Shown one piece after another: positions 31,732 through 41,639 of a stretch of DNA of 64,000 nt. Each line of letters begins with the position of its first letter. Within the stretch, counting starts at the first letter, position 1. The notes under the pieces were generated by a model. It ran no database searches and was not told the origin of the DNA. It worked only from the letters and a program-made list of their open reading frames with translations. A program made the position numbers and the translations under genes. Location: assembly GCF_000513895.2 (NCBI RefSeq), contig NZ_CP165782.1, positions 496,001 to 560,000 of the forward strand, in the 5' to 3' direction. Source of the DNA: Ensifer sp. WSM1721 (GTDB taxonomy: Bacteria; Pseudomonadota; Alphaproteobacteria; Rhizobiales; Rhizobiaceae).

Positions 31732-32877
31732 ATGCCGGACGTGACCAGGGAAATGGTTCTTGAGAAGCTGCGGAACGTCCGCGGTCCGGACATGGAGAGC
31801 AATATCGTCGATCTCGGCCTTGTCTCCGATGTTTTCATTTCCGACGGCAAGGCCTATTTCTCGATCACCGTGCCGGCGGAGCGGGCGAAGGAGCTCGAAC
31901 CGATGCGTGCGGCGGCCGAACGGGTCGTGCGCGAGATACCCGGCGTGAAGGCGGCTATGGTGGCATTGACCGCTGACCGCAAGGCAGCGCCCCAGTCCGC
32001 ACCGGTGCAGCGCCCGGCGCCAGCCTCCGGGCAGCCGCATGGCCAACGGCCGGCCGGCGCTGCCAAGACGGGCATTCCGGGGGTGGGCGCCATCATCGCC
32101 GTCGCCTCGGGCAAGGGTGGCGTCGGCAAGTCCACGACGTCCGTCAATCTGGCGCTGGCGCTTCAGGCAAACGGCCTGAAGGTCGGGCTCCTCGACGCCG
32201 ATATCTACGGCCCCTCGATGCCGCGACTGTTGAAGATTTCTGGCAGGCCTCAGCAAATCGAAGGGCGCCTCATCCGCCCGATGGAAAACTACGGGCTGAA
32301 GGTAATGTCTATGGGCTTCCTCGTCGACGAGGAGGTCGCGATGATCTGGCGCGGCCCGATGATCCAGTCGGCGCTCCTGCAGATGTTGCGCGAGGTGGCC
32401 TGGGGCGAGCTCGACGTGCTCGTCGTCGACATGCCGCCGGGAACAGGCGACGCGCAACTGACCATGGCCCAGCAGGTGCCGCTCGCCGGCGCCGTCATCG
32501 TGTCGACGCCGCAGGACCTCGCGCTCGTCGATGCTCGCAAGGGCCTGACGATGTTCCGCAAGGTCGAGGTCCCGGTCCTCGGGATCGTCGAGAACATGAG
32601 CTATTTCGTGGCGCCGGATACGGGCACGCGCTACGACATTTTCGGCCACGGCGGCGCGAAGAAGGAAGCGGAACGCATCGGCGTGCCGTTCCTTGGCGAG
32701 GTGCCTCTGACGATGGGCATTCGCGAAACCTCCGATGCGGGAACACCGCTTGTGGTCTCCGAGCCTGAAGGCGAGGTCGCGCGCATCTACCGCGAGATCG
32801 CCGCACGGGTCTGGGAGCAGGTCGCCGCAGCGCGGCAGGACAAGAGCCGGGCAATGCCCAACATCGTTTTCGAGTAG
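31732..32877 (+). CDS. mrp: Mrp/NBP35-family Fe-S carrier-type ATPase (ApbC-like) without cysteines
   Basis: A 381-residue P-loop ATPase. Residues ~5-80 are a DUF59/MIP18-like domain, 85-115 a Pro/Ala linker, and 118-365 the Mrp ATPase with the deviant Walker A GKGGVGKST (127-135), DADIYGPSMP and DMPPGTGD. Typical family members assemble a bridging [4Fe-4S] cluster on a CxxC following NMS; here that segment is NMSYFVAPDTGTRYD (288-302) and the protein has no cysteine at all. It therefore cannot carry a cluster in the known way. The start ATG at 31732 gives MPDVTREMVLEKL. It follows a RIME copy and precedes corA. Confidence 0.92.
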   Translation: MPDVTREMVLEKLRNVRGPDMESNIVDLGLVSDVFISDGKAYFSITVPAERAKELEPMRAAAERVVREIPGVKAAMVALTADRKAAPQSAPVQRPAPASGQPHGQRPAGAAKTGIPGVGAIIAVASGKGGVGKSTTSVNLALALQANGLKVGLLDADIYGPSMPRLLKISGRPQQIEGRLIRPMENYGLKVMSMGFLVDEEVAMIWRGPMIQSALLQMLREVAWGELDVLVVDMPPGTGDAQLTMAQQVPLAGAVIVSTPQDLALVDARKGLTMFRKVEVPVLGIVENMSYFVAPDTGTRYDIFGHGGAKKEAERIGVPFLGEVPLTMGIRETSDAGTPLVVSEPEGEVARIYREIAARVWEQVAAARQDKSRAMPNIVFE

Positions 32878-33246
32878 ATTTCAGTCCATGGGAGCGGAAC
32901 GGCGCCGCGGTTCTTCGCCCATTTCGCGCTAACTCATCGGAAATGATCACATAATGTGATCCAGGGTGGATGCGAGCTCAGTACCGGAGCAACATGCCGC
33001 AGGGAACCGCATCCGTGGGGGGCATTGATTTTGCGTGACCTTTGCGTCATATGCCTTGCCTCGCGCGCCGGGCAATCGTCCCGGCGCCTCTCGCCGGAGA
33101 TTTCGGCCCCGCGACAACCGGCTACCGATTGTCGATTCGGGCGGAAGCCTTCATCAGATTGATCTGCATCGTGGAAATCGTGTGGCGGCTGATCGCTCCA
33201 AACCTTCAGGGTTCATCGTCGTCGGCCGCATGAAAAAGGCGACCAC
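32878..33246. other. Intergenic region between mrp and corA
   Basis: These 369 bases have no supported gene. Visible are a palindrome at 32945-32961 and a run of short T/G-rich boxes around 33020-33060 (TTGATTTTGCGTGACC ... CATATG) that could be a promoter. No known riboswitch shape was recognised upstream of corA. Confidence 0.4.
32945..32961. promoter_or_regulatory. Palindrome downstream of mrp / upstream of corA
   Basis: GATCACA-TAA-TGTGATC has perfect 7-base arms and a 3-base centre. It lies 67 bases after the mrp stop and 285 bases before corA. It has no T-tail, so an operator role is more likely than termination. Confidence 0.4.
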
Positions 33247-34224
33247 ATGATCACAGGCTACTGCGTCAACGGTGAAGCTGTCGTTCTCTCGACGGCAGAG
33301 CCGCCGGCGGCCCTGCGCCCCGATATCGTCTGGATCGACCTCGTCGAGCCGACCAAGGCGGAAGACCTGATGATGGAGGGTCTGCTCGGGATTTCCATCC
33401 CGACGCGGCAGGACCTCAAGGACATAGAGCCGTCGAGCCGGCTCTACACCGACGACGACGCCGTCTTCATGACCGCGTCGCTGGTCTATAGGAGCGACAC
33501 TGAAATGCCGGGGCTGACGGATGTCGGCTTCATTCTGGCGGGTAAGCGGCTTGTCACGGTGCGCTACGCCGAACCGCGGGCGTTCGGGCTCTTCAAGGCC
33601 GGCATGCATCGCATCCCCGGCGGCTGCCGCAACGGCGCTGTGATCCTGACACGGCTGCTCGAGACGATCGCCGACCGCACGGCGGAAATTCTCGAGCAGG
33701 CGGTCGACAAGATCGACGAGTTGTCGCTTGAGGTCTTCGGCGAAAAGGCTACCGGCAAGCGCCGGCCGCCGCACTTTCTCGAGGCGCGCCTGCGTGACGT
33801 GGCTGGTCATCACCGACTCCTCGCCAAGACACGTGACAGCCTCGCGTCGCTTTCGCGGCTGCTGACCTTCGTCTACACCGTGCCCGATGTGCAGGAGGAC
33901 AAGGACAGCCGCGAACTTTGCCGCTCCATCTCCCGGGACATACAATCGCTCTCCGAGCATGCGGCCTTTATCTCAGGCAATATCACCTTTCTGCTCGATG
34001 CTTCTCTCGGTCTCATCAATGTCGAGCAGAATGCGATCATCAAGATCTTCTCGATTGCTTCGGTCGTTCTCCTGCCGCCGACCCTGGTGGCATCCGTCTA
34101 CGGCATGAATTTCCGCGTGATGCCGGAGCTCGAATGGCAGTTCGGCTATCCGTGGGCGCTTGCGGCCATGGTGCTTTCGGCCGTGATACCCTTCCTCTTT
34201 TTCCGCTGGAAAGGCTGGCTTTAA
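33247..34224 (+). CDS. corA: CorA-family divalent metal ion transporter
   Basis: A 325-residue CorA-family channel. It has a large N-terminal cytosolic domain with long helices (~130-250), then two C-terminal membrane helices; the first ends in the signature YGMNF (GMN), the selectivity motif of Mg2+/Co2+/Ni2+ transport. The C-terminus WKGWL is short and basic, as in CorA pentamers. The start ATG at 33247 gives [12 protein letters not shown]. The potassium transporter gene kup starts 17 bases after its stop, so the two are probably co-transcribed. Confidence 0.92.
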   Translation: MITGYCVNGEAVVLSTAEPPAALRPDIVWIDLVEPTKAEDLMMEGLLGISIPTRQDLKDIEPSSRLYTDDDAVFMTASLVYRSDTEMPGLTDVGFILAGKRLVTVRYAEPRAFGLFKAGMHRIPGGCRNGAVILTRLLETIADRTAEILEQAVDKIDELSLEVFGEKATGKRRPPHFLEARLRDVAGHHRLLAKTRDSLASLSRLLTFVYTVPDVQEDKDSRELCRSISRDIQSLSEHAAFISGNITFLLDASLGLINVEQNAIIKIFSIASVVLLPPTLVASVYGMNFRVMPELEWQFGYPWALAAMVLSAVIPFLFFRWKGWL

Positions 34225-34241
34225 GAGCCTGTTGGACGCGC

Positions 34242-36143
34242 ATGTCTCAATTGTCTGCTCCCGCCGTGCGTGGGTCCGAAAATACGCGTCGACTGATTGC
34301 GCTGGCGCTTGGCTCCATCGGCGTCGTCTACGGCGATATCGGCACCAGCCCGCTCTATGCCTTTCGCGAGGCGCTGCGCCCCGTTTCGCATGACGGTGTA
34401 ACGGACGTGGAGATCATCGGCTTGATCTCGCTGATGATCTGGTCGCTGACGATCATCGTCACGATAAAATACGTGCTTTTCCTGCTACGAGCCGACAACC
34501 AGGGCGAGGGTGGCACCCTGTCCCTGCTGGCGCTGCTCATGAAGACCGCCAACGGACATACGGCGATCCTGTTCTTCATGGGGATTGCCGGGGCGGCGCT
34601 CTTCATCGGCGACGCGATGATCACTCCGGCGCTGTCGGTGCTCTCGGCCGTAGAGGGGTTGAAGCTGGTGACGCCGGCGCTGAGTGAATATGTCGTTCCG
34701 ATCGCGGTGGTGATCCTCCTGCTCCTCTTCGCGGTGCAGTCGAAGGGCACCAGCGCGGTTTCCAATTTCTTCGGGCCGATAACGTTGGTCTGGTTCCTTG
34801 TCATGGGCGCGATCGGCCTCGTGCATATCGCGGACGATCCGTCGATCTTCAAAGCTTTCAACCCGTTCTACGCCGCCACCTTCCTGCTCAACGAAGGCTA
34901 TGTCGGCATCGTTGTGCTTGGCGCCGTCTTCCTCACAGTTACCGGAGCCGAGGCGCTTTACGCCGATCTAGGCCACTTCGGCCGGAGGCCCATCCAGTGG
35001 GCCTGGTTCACCATCGTCTTCCCCGCGCTGACCCTTAACTATCTTGGGCAGGGCGCCTTCGTTCTCGAGAATCCGGAGGCGATGTCCGATCCTTTCTTCC
35101 TGATGTTTCCGAAATGGGCGCTGCTTCCCGCCGTCATTCTCGCCACGGCGGCGACGATCATCGCCAGCCAGGCGGTGATCACGGGCGCCTTTTCGCTCAC
35201 GCGCCAGGCGATCCACCTCGGCTTCCTGCCGCGCATGGCGATCTTCCACACCTCCGAGACCCATACGGGCCAGATCTATCTGCCGAACGTCAACACGCTG
35301 CTGATGTTCGGCGTCATGGCGCTCGTTTTCGTCTTCGGCTCGTCCGAGGCGCTGGCGACCGCCTACGGCATCTCCGTCACCGGCGCGATGGTGGTCACGA
35401 CGGTGCTCTCCTTCGAATTCCTGCGTATGCGCTGGAACTGGTCCGGCTGGTGGGCGGCCGGTGCGCTCCTGCCGCTGTTCCTATTGGAATTCGTCTTCCT
35501 TGGAGCCAATATGCTGAAGGTCCACGATGGCGGCTATGTGCCGATCCTGATCGCTACGACCTTCATTATCATCATGTGGACCTGGAAGCGCGGCACCGAG
35601 ATACTGCACGCCAAGACGCGCCATATCGACATTCCGCTGGCGAGCTTCATCAAGTCGATCGAACGCAAGAGCGAACATGCGCCCGTGGCCGTGCCGGGCA
35701 CGGCGATCTTCCTGACGAGCGACCCGGATTCGACGCCCGCCGCCCTGCTGCATAATATCAAGCACAATCATGTGCTGCATCAGCAGAACTTCGTCCTGAC
35801 GATCCGTACCGCCAACACGCCGAAGGTGCCGAAGGAGGAGCGCGTCAGCGTGCGACCGCTGTCGGACCGCTTCACGCTGCTCGAAATGAAGTTCGGCTTC
35901 ATGGAGACGCAGAACGTCTCGCAGGCGCTGGGCCTCTTCCGTAAATCGGGCCTCAAATTCGACATCATGTCGACCTCGTTCTATCTCGGCCGCCGCAAGC
36001 TCGTTCCCGACGCCCAATCCGGCATGCCGCATTGGCAGGACCGCCTGTTCATTGCGCTCGCCAACGCGGCGATCGACCCGTCCGATTATTTCCGCCTGCC
36101 GACGAACCGCGTGGTCGAGCTCGGTTCGCACGTGATCATCTAA
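34242..36143 (+). CDS. kup: Low-affinity potassium uptake protein Kup
   Basis: A 633-residue KUP/HAK transporter in the inner membrane. The opening [23 protein letters not shown] is the family signature and about 12 hydrophobic helices follow up to residue ~460; the C-terminal ~170 residues are cytosolic. It imports K+ with H+. The start at 34242 ([17 protein letters not shown]) is chosen because it precedes the first helix; the open frame to 33918 overlaps corA. Rhizobia often carry more than one kup, so a numbered symbol is not assigned. Confidence 0.95.
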   Translation: MSQLSAPAVRGSENTRRLIALALGSIGVVYGDIGTSPLYAFREALRPVSHDGVTDVEIIGLISLMIWSLTIIVTIKYVLFLLRADNQGEGGTLSLLALLMKTANGHTAILFFMGIAGAALFIGDAMITPALSVLSAVEGLKLVTPALSEYVVPIAVVILLLLFAVQSKGTSAVSNFFGPITLVWFLVMGAIGLVHIADDPSIFKAFNPFYAATFLLNEGYVGIVVLGAVFLTVTGAEALYADLGHFGRRPIQWAWFTIVFPALTLNYLGQGAFVLENPEAMSDPFFLMFPKWALLPAVILATAATIIASQAVITGAFSLTRQAIHLGFLPRMAIFHTSETHTGQIYLPNVNTLLMFGVMALVFVFGSSEALATAYGISVTGAMVVTTVLSFEFLRMRWNWSGWWAAGALLPLFLLEFVFLGANMLKVHDGGYVPILIATTFIIIMWTWKRGTEILHAKTRHIDIPLASFIKSIERKSEHAPVAVPGTAIFLTSDPDSTPAALLHNIKHNHVLHQQNFVLTIRTANTPKVPKEERVSVRPLSDRFTLLEMKFGFMETQNVSQALGLFRKSGLKFDIMSTSFYLGRRKLVPDAQSGMPHWQDRLFIALANAAIDPSDYFRLPTNRVVELGSHVII

Positions 36144-36179
36144 GCGGGACCCCCACAATCTGCCGCTTCGGGCGCGTCC

Positions 36180-36206
36180 GCATTAACCAAACATCAAGGT
36201 TAATGC
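36180..36206. promoter_or_regulatory. Inverted repeat upstream of the cell-wall hydrolase gene
   Basis: GCATTAACC-9 bases-GGTTAATGC has perfect 9-base arms, 37 bases after the kup stop and 145 bases before the hydrolase start. It contains two TTAA cores separated by 13 bases. It could be a regulator site (TTAACC resembles a CtrA half-site) or a hairpin terminator of kup lacking a T-run. Confidence 0.45.
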
Positions 36207-36350
36207 TTCATTTTCGAGGCTCGAACGAAGCGGTCCCGGGGAGCCGTCCGATCGCTTCCAAAACCTAGCGTTCTGCACGGAATCTTGCTGCTGGTCGTGT
36301 ACCGGCCTGCGAGAACGCGTGCCCGAGTAAGAGTTGCGTGGAGCTGACCG

Positions 36351-37526
36351 GTGCGTAAGAGTGAAAGAGTGCGTCGCAAGTTTCGCCCGCCCCTCACGAC
36401 CTGGCGCGCCCCCGCGATCATAGGCCTTGCGCTCTTCCTCGGCTTTCCTTCGGCCGTCGCCTATTCCGACCTCGCGACCTTTCTTTCCGGCATCAATCGC
36501 GGCGGAGAGCGCTGGCGGATGTATATGACGCAATCGCCCGCGGGCTCCGTCCACGAGGTGGAGATGGTGTTCGCCGATCCGATCACCACCGGTGCGCTCG
36601 ATGGCGGCGCCGGCATGACGATGCCGGACGGCAGCCGTGTGGCGTTGACGGCTGAAACCAAACATCAGGGGACGCCGGACGAGGATCGCGTCACCCGCAA
36701 GCTCAAGAAGGGGCGCATCGTCGCCGTCAGCCCGGTGACACCACCGAAGGATTTTACTGCCGGCTCGATTCTTCAGCGCACGAGCTCGCTCATGGAACCG
36801 GTCTTCGACGGCCCCGAAAGAATGATCTTTGCCAAGCCGAAGATCAAAGGCAAGGAGATCGAGATCGCCACGGCCTTCTACCGGAAGAAGCCGCCGAAGC
36901 TCGAACCCGGCCTTTCGCCGATGCTTGCCAACCTCGTCACCAACGACAAGCCCGACATTCTCGCGACTGCCTATGTCCGGCCCGAGCCGGACTATGCGCG
37001 TGAATCGCCTTTCGATTCGATTCTGCGCGAGGACAAGAACGGCGGGCGTTTCATTCCGGACATTGCGCCTGACGACCATGCCTGGGCAGCAACGCCGTTG
37101 CCCGCCACAGTCTTCAGCAAGGAAGAGCAGACCTGCCTGGCCGAAGGGATCTATTTCGAAGCCCGCAGTGAGCCTGTGAAGGGGCAGGCGGCGGTCGCGC
37201 AGGTGATTCTCAATCGCGTTCGCAATCCGACTTATCCGAAGACGATTTGCGGTGTCGTGTACCAGAACAAGGCCTGGCGCAATCGCTGCCAATTCTCCTT
37301 CGCCTGCGACATGATCCGCGACCTGATCTATTCGCGCTCCCATTGGAAAACGGCCAAGGAAGTGGCGATGGCCGTCACCGCCGGCAAGATCTGGCTGCCC
37401 GAGGTGGGCTCCGCAACACATTATCACGCCACCTATGTGAAGCCCGCCTGGGCGAAGACGATGAAGCGGGTCGGCAAGATCGGGCTGCACATCTTTTATC
37501 GAACCTATGGCGGCGGCTGGAGCTGA
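36351..37526 (+). CDS. Cell-wall hydrolase of the SleB/CwlJ (Hydrolase_2) family
   Basis: A 391-residue envelope protein. A basic N-terminus and a hydrophobic helix (APAIIGLALFLGFPSAVAYS) give a signal anchor or signal peptide. A poorly conserved central part (~40-255) precedes the Hydrolase_2 domain at ~260-390: TCLAEGIYFEARSEPVKGQAAVAQVILNRVRNPTYPKTICGVVYQ, with the catalytic-type Glu in AEGIYFEAR, and a C-rich NRCQFSFACD segment. It probably cuts peptidoglycan, as in the SleB lytic transglycosylases. The start is GTG at 36351 with GGAG seven bases upstream. It lies between kup and the atp operon. Confidence 0.85.
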   Translation: MRKSERVRRKFRPPLTTWRAPAIIGLALFLGFPSAVAYSDLATFLSGINRGGERWRMYMTQSPAGSVHEVEMVFADPITTGALDGGAGMTMPDGSRVALTAETKHQGTPDEDRVTRKLKKGRIVAVSPVTPPKDFTAGSILQRTSSLMEPVFDGPERMIFAKPKIKGKEIEIATAFYRKKPPKLEPGLSPMLANLVTNDKPDILATAYVRPEPDYARESPFDSILREDKNGGRFIPDIAPDDHAWAATPLPATVFSKEEQTCLAEGIYFEARSEPVKGQAAVAQVILNRVRNPTYPKTICGVVYQNKAWRNRCQFSFACDMIRDLIYSRSHWKTAKEVAMAVTAGKIWLPEVGSATHYHATYVKPAWAKTMKRVGKIGLHIFYRTYGGGWS

Positions 37527-37667
37527 CGATTCCGGCAGCGCGGCGACGGCAGAAGCCGAGCCCTCCGGCGAAGATTCCCGTTGCACCTTTGTCGCAGCTT
37601 GTCGCACTTATTGTTAAGCCATTGAAATTCAAAAGCAATATTGTCCACGTTCAACCTCCCCGCATGC

Positions 37668-37696
37668 CTTGACTATGCAAGGTCCTAAAACTATGT
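37668..37696 (+). promoter_or_regulatory. Housekeeping promoter of the atp F0 operon
   Basis: CTTGAC (37668-37673), a 17-base spacer and CTATGT (37691-37696) match the rhizobial sigma70 consensus CTTGAC-N17-CTATAT with a single mismatch. Transcription would start near 37703, about 93 bases before atpI. Confidence 0.75.
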
Positions 37697-37795
37697 TGCG
37701 CGCGACTTCAAATGGGGCCGAGGCGTGGCTTGAACACCGGCCGTTTGTATGACCGAGATCGCGTTCGACCGCGTGGGGCTGCAAAGGGGAGCCAT

Positions 37796-38155
37796 GTGAC
37801 GGAGAAACCGGAAGAGAGTCTGGAAGCGCGGCTCAAGCGCCTTGGCGAAGACATCAAGTCCAAGCGGGCGGATGTCTCGGACGAGACGGAAAGGCGCGCC
37901 GACGAAAGCCGCAAGGGCTACGCAGCGGCGATGAAGCTTTCGAGCGAATTCATCGCCGGCATCGTGGTTGGGGCGTTTCTGGGCTATCTTTTGGACCACT
38001 TTGCGGGTACAGGGCCGTGGGGCATGATCGTCCTCCTGCTTCTCGGGTTCTGTGCCGGTGTCTTGAACGTGCTGCGTTCTGCCGGCCTGGTGGCGACACC
38101 CGATCAGCGGAAAGGCGGCCCCGGGGATAACAAGAAGGACGAGGGTGGCACCTGA
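37796..38155 (+). CDS. atpI: ATP synthase-associated protein AtpI
   Basis: A 119-residue small membrane protein. A charged N-terminus (~1-45, EARLKRLGEDIKSKR) precedes two hydrophobic helices (SSEFIAGIVVGAFLGYLLDHF and WGMIVLLLLGFCAGVLNVL). AtpI helps c-ring assembly in other bacteria. The start is GTG at 37796 with AAGGGGAG upstream; the ATG overlapping it at 37794 is followed at once by a stop. It is the first gene of the F0 operon, 60 bases before atpB. Confidence 0.9.
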   Translation: MTEKPEESLEARLKRLGEDIKSKRADVSDETERRADESRKGYAAAMKLSSEFIAGIVVGAFLGYLLDHFAGTGPWGMIVLLLLGFCAGVLNVLRSAGLVATPDQRKGGPGDNKKDEGGT

Positions 38156-38215
38156 GGTGTCGCCCGGAAGAACACGGTTTCCGCTCGCGGGCGGGCAAAA
38201 CGAAAGAGAAGCGCG

Positions 38216-38968
38216 GTGTCAAACGATCCGACCCACCAGTTCCTGGTCAACAAGATTGTCCCGATCGAGATTGGCGGAATTGACTTTTCCTTCACTAATG
38301 CGTCGCTGTTCATGGTCGCGACCGTCGGCGTGGCCGCTGGCTTCCTTTACCTGACGACGTCACAGCGCGGGCTGATCCCGACGCGGATGCAGTCGGTGTC
38401 GGAAATGTCCTACGAGTTCATCGCCTCGATGCTTCGCGAGGGCGCCGGTAGCCACGGGATGAAATTCTTCCCGATGGTCTTCTCGCTGTTCATGTTCATT
38501 CTCACGGCGAACCTGCTCGGCATGTTCCCGTATTTCTTCACTGTCACCAGCCAGATCATTGTGACCTTCGCGCTCGCCGTCTTCGTGATCGGCACGGTCA
38601 TTCTCTACGGTTTCTACAAGCACGGCCTCGGCTTCCTCAATCTCTTCGTGCCGCATGGTGTGCCGGGCGCGCTTCTGCCGCTGGTGGTGGCGATCGAAGT
38701 CATCTCGTTCCTTTCCCGTCCGATCAGCCTTTCGGTCCGTCTCTTCGCCAACATGCTGGCGGGCCATATCACGCTGAAGGTCTTCGCAGGCTTCGTCGCT
38801 TCGCTCAGCGCCTTTGGAGCGCTCGGCATCGGCGGCGCGGTCCTGCCGCTCATCATGACCGTCGCTCTCACCGGTCTCGAATTCCTGGTCGCCTTCCTCC
38901 AGGCCTATGTCTTTGCGGTGCTGACTTGCATGTACCTCAATGACGCCGTCCACCCGGGAAGCCACTAA
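38216..38968 (+). CDS. atpB: ATP synthase F0 subunit a
   Basis: A 250-residue polytopic membrane protein. The essential Arg of the proton channel is in [14 protein letters not shown], followed by the conserved last helices ([22 protein letters not shown]). With the c ring it forms the proton path of F1F0 ATP synthase. The start is GTG at 38216 (reads as [13 protein letters not shown] after Met). The genes for F1 are not in this window, as is usual in Alphaproteobacteria where F0 and F1 genes lie apart. Confidence 0.97.
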   Translation: MSNDPTHQFLVNKIVPIEIGGIDFSFTNASLFMVATVGVAAGFLYLTTSQRGLIPTRMQSVSEMSYEFIASMLREGAGSHGMKFFPMVFSLFMFILTANLLGMFPYFFTVTSQIIVTFALAVFVIGTVILYGFYKHGLGFLNLFVPHGVPGALLPLVVAIEVISFLSRPISLSVRLFANMLAGHITLKVFAGFVASLSAFGALGIGGAVLPLIMTVALTGLEFLVAFLQAYVFAVLTCMYLNDAVHPGSH

Positions 38969-39051
38969 GGAATAACAGTCGCTCGCTTCCGGTCGGCTTG
39001 AGCCGCCGGGGGCGCAAATCCTAGCCGCAACACCATTCGAAGGAGTCAATC

Positions 39052-39279
39052 ATGGACGCGGAAGCAGCAAAGTTCTTGGGTGCAGGTCTTGCATGCCTTG
39101 GTATGGCCGGCACGGCTCTCGGCCTCGGCAACATCTTCGGCAATTATCTCGCCGGCGCCCTGCGCAACCCGTCGGCTGCTGACGGCCAGTTCGGCCGCCT
39201 CGTATTCGGCTTCGCCGTTACGGAAGCTCTGGGCATCTTCTCGCTGCTCGTAGCGCTCCTCCTCCTCTTCGCCGTCTAA
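39052..39279 (+). CDS. atpE: ATP synthase F0 subunit c
   Basis: A 75-residue two-helix proteolipid. Helix 1 is glycine/alanine-rich ([21 protein letters not shown]), the polar loop is RNPSAADGQ, and the proton-carrying Glu is in [13 protein letters not shown] of helix 2. A glutamate and no Na+-type ligand set suggest a proton ring. The start ATG is at 39052 with GAAGGAG upstream. It lies 83 bases after atpB and 68 before the b' gene. Confidence 0.97.
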   Translation: MDAEAAKFLGAGLACLGMAGTALGLGNIFGNYLAGALRNPSAADGQFGRLVFGFAVTEALGIFSLLVALLLLFAV

Positions 39280-39347
39280 TATCGGCTGGAGTTTTCGGCC
39301 GCGGCCCCGGGTCGCGGCCGCGCATTTTCTTGCACCTGGAGGTGAGC

Positions 39348-39965
39348 ATGTTTGTGACCGCGGCCTATGCCCAGCAGTCAACCACCACCGAAGGCAACGA
39401 AGCGCACGATGCTCCTGCGGCCGGTGAGGTGCACACCGAAACGGGTGTGGCCCACGAAGGCGAGCATGGATCCGGCGTGTTCCCGCCCTTCGATTCGACC
39501 CATTTCGCATCACAAGTGCTCTGGCTAGCGATCACGTTCGGCCTCTTCTACCTGCTGATGTCGAAGGTCATTATTCCGCGCATCGGCGGAATTCTCGAAA
39601 CGCGCCATGACCGGATCGCACAGGATCTCGACGAGGCCTCCCGCTTGAAGGGCGAGGCCGACACTGCCATCGCCGCTTACGAGCAGGAACTGGCAAGCGC
39701 CAAGGCCAAGGGCCATTCGATCGCCGATACCGCCCGCGAAGCGGCCAAGACCAAGGCGAGCGCGGAGCGTGCCGCCATCGAAGCCGATCTCGCCAAGAAG
39801 ATCGTCGCTGCCGAGACGCGCATTGCCGACATTAAGTCCAAGGCACTTGCCGATGTCGGCGCGATCGCCGAGGAAACGGCTACCGCAGTAGTCAAGCAAC
39901 TGATCGGTGGAACCGTCACCAAGACCGAGATCGCCGCCGCGGTCAAGGCATCGGCCGGCAACTGA
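39348..39965 (+). CDS. atpF': ATP synthase F0 subunit b'
   Basis: A 205-residue peripheral stalk subunit. It has a long Ala/Glu/His-rich N-terminus (~1-45), one membrane helix ([27 protein letters not shown]) and a long Ala/Lys/Glu coiled-coil. Photosynthetic and alphaproteobacterial enzymes use a b-b' heterodimer instead of two identical b subunits. The start ATG at 39348 has GGAGGTGAGC directly upstream; an in-frame ATG at 39330 lacks one. Fourteen bases later atpF starts. Confidence 0.95.
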   Translation: MFVTAAYAQQSTTTEGNEAHDAPAAGEVHTETGVAHEGEHGSGVFPPFDSTHFASQVLWLAITFGLFYLLMSKVIIPRIGGILETRHDRIAQDLDEASRLKGEADTAIAAYEQELASAKAKGHSIADTAREAAKTKASAERAAIEADLAKKIVAAETRIADIKSKALADVGAIAEETATAVVKQLIGGTVTKTEIAAAVKASAGN

Positions 39966-39978
39966 GGAGCAACGAATT

Positions 39979-40464
39979 ATGGCACTTGATGCGACTTTCT
40001 ATGCCCTCGTCGGCCTGATCCTCTTCTTCGCTCTCATCGCCTACCTCAAGGTTCCGGGCATGGTCGGTAAGGCGCTTGATGCCCGCGCCGACAAGATCAG
40101 CAACGAGCTGGCGGAAGCCAAGCGGCTGCGCGAGGAAGCGCAGAGCCTGGTCGCCGAATACCAGCGCAAGCGCAAGGATGCCGAGGCCGAGGCTGCGAGC
40201 ATCGTCGCCGCCGCACAGCGCGAGGCGGAAATGCTGACTGCGGAAGCCAAGCAGAAGACCGAGGAATATGTCGCGCGCCGCACGGCACTTTCCGAGCAGA
40301 AGATCAAGCAGGCCGAAAGCGACGCCATCAACGCGGTTCGCGCGGCGGCCGTGGACCTGGCGATCAGCGCCGCGGAGAAGGTGCTGGCGAGCAAGACTGA
40401 TGCCGGCGCACAGGAAGCGCTCTTTAAGAAGGCGCTCGGCGAGGTTAAGTCGCGGCTCAACTGA
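39979..40464 (+). CDS. atpF: ATP synthase F0 subunit b
   Basis: A 161-residue stalk subunit with an N-terminal membrane helix (FYALVGLILFFALIAYLKVPG) and a charged coiled-coil (~30-150) that reaches the F1 head. It pairs with the b' subunit encoded just upstream. The start ATG is at 39979 with TGAGGAGC upstream. It is the last gene of the operon; a strong Rho-independent terminator follows 31 bases after its stop. Confidence 0.95.
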   Translation: MALDATFYALVGLILFFALIAYLKVPGMVGKALDARADKISNELAEAKRLREEAQSLVAEYQRKRKDAEAEAASIVAAAQREAEMLTAEAKQKTEEYVARRTALSEQKIKQAESDAINAVRAAAVDLAISAAEKVLASKTDAGAQEALFKKALGEVKSRLN

Positions 40465-40495
40465 GGCGCTCGTTTCTTCTCCGACAGTGCAGAGT

Positions 40496-40522
40496 GCCCC
40501 GCTTCGGCGGGGCTTCTCTTTT
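40496..40522 (+). terminator. Rho-independent terminator of the atp F0 operon
   Basis: GCCCCGC-TTCG-GCGGGGC is a perfect 7-bp stem with a stable TTCG tetraloop, followed by TTCTCTTTT. Confidence 0.95.
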
Positions 40523-40868
40523 GGAACAGTCCTGTCAAGCGCAGGCTATTGCCCGGGCCTATAAGCCTGTCGAGATGTATTGCAGCTACTCCCTCCGGCC
40601 GGCTCCTCCATCGCGAGCGCCAAGTGTGTGGTCGAACTGAGTCCGATAAAATGACCGCCAGGAGCGGGCGACTGCCACGATGGCTCTGGGTATCGCCGCG
40701 GCCATCGACAACTGCCACAACTGGAGCAGCGGGAGGAGACGTTGTGGGGCCACAAATGGCCTCATCGCTGCCGCATCCCGCTGTTGCAGAGATATCAGGG
40801 GTGATGACTTCCTGAGCGCCGAGCTGAGATCCGAAACGGAGCCGCAAGCGCCTTTTTATCGCGCGTCG
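40523..40868. other. Gene-free stretch between atpF terminator and rnhB
   Basis: These 346 bases contain open frames up to 178 codons, but none has a credible start region or recognisable protein sequence. No repeat copy, terminator or promoter was recognised. It may hold the 3' end of the rnhB transcript. Confidence 0.4.
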
Positions 40869-41519
40869 TCAGATCTGCCGAAAGGGGCGGAAGGTCATGC
40901 GGTGGAGCGAGCAGGGACCATGGCTGTCGATGGCAATGCGGTGTTTCTCAGTCGCATAGCCTGCATGAAGGGCGAAGCCATAAGCTGGGAAGGTCGCGTC
41001 GGCGCGGGCCATCATGCGGTCGCGGGTGACTTTGGCGACGATCGATGCGGCAGCGATGGAGACGGAGCGCGAGTCGCCCTTGACAACAGCCTTCGCACGG
41101 CAGGAGAGGCCCGGCGGCACGTCGCGACCGTCGACGAGGACGAAACGCGCTGCCGTAGCAAGGCCGTGGACCGCGCGCCGCATGGCATCGAGACTGGCCT
41201 TCAGGATATCGGTTGAATCGATGCGCGTCGCCGAGGACGAGGCGATCGAAACCGTCGCCGTCGCCAGAATTTCTTTAAACAGCGCTTCGCGCTGCTCTGC
41301 GGTCAGGAGTTTGCTGTCATTGAGCCCCGCCGGGACCGCATCGGGATCGAGGATGACCGCAGCGGCGACGACCGGGCCTGCAAGCGGCCCTCGTCCGGCT
41401 TCATCGGCGCCGGCCACCGGCCAGAAGCCGTCAAGGCGCGCTGCGGTCTCGAAGCTGAAATCCGGAACAGGCAGCTCAAGCGGAAAAAGTGGGGAATCGG
41501 GCGACTTGCGACGTGACAT
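40869..41519 (-). CDS. rnhB: Ribonuclease HII
   Basis: A 216-residue RNase HII that removes ribonucleotides and RNA primers from RNA-DNA hybrids. The active-site motif is [15 protein letters not shown] (D39, E40), with the further Asp in VLVDGRD and the C-terminal GYATEKH. A ~30-residue Pro-rich N-terminal extension precedes the core. The start ATG is at 41519. The coding strand is opposite to the atp operon and the two face each other; a RIME copy lies upstream of the start. Confidence 0.95.
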   Translation of the reverse strand: MSRRKSPDSPLFPLELPVPDFSFETAARLDGFWPVAGADEAGRGPLAGPVVAAAVILDPDAVPAGLNDSKLLTAEQREALFKEILATATVSIASSSATRIDSTDILKASLDAMRRAVHGLATAARFVLVDGRDVPPGLSCRAKAVVKGDSRSVSIAAASIVAKVTRDRMMARADATFPAYGFALHAGYATEKHRIAIDSHGPCSLHRMTFRPFRQI

Positions 41520-41639
41520 GCGGGGGACCCTCGCACATTCACCCGATTCCCTTCAAGCCCCTCGGTACAGGTGCGGCGGTGACCGAGGGGCGCCAGCGCA
41601 TCCCGAGGCAAAGTGGATGTGCTGGAACCGAATTGTCTA

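Noticed and set aside
32991..33020. An RpoE2-type promoter (GGAAC) upstream of corA
   Set aside because: GGAAC at about 33003 is followed by TT one base too early for the GGAAC-N18/19-TT spacing, and the distance to corA is long.
40549..41216. Plus-strand open frames (88 and 178 codons) between atpF and rnhB
   Set aside because: They overlap the rnhB coding region on the other strand or lack start signals, and carry no recognisable domain.
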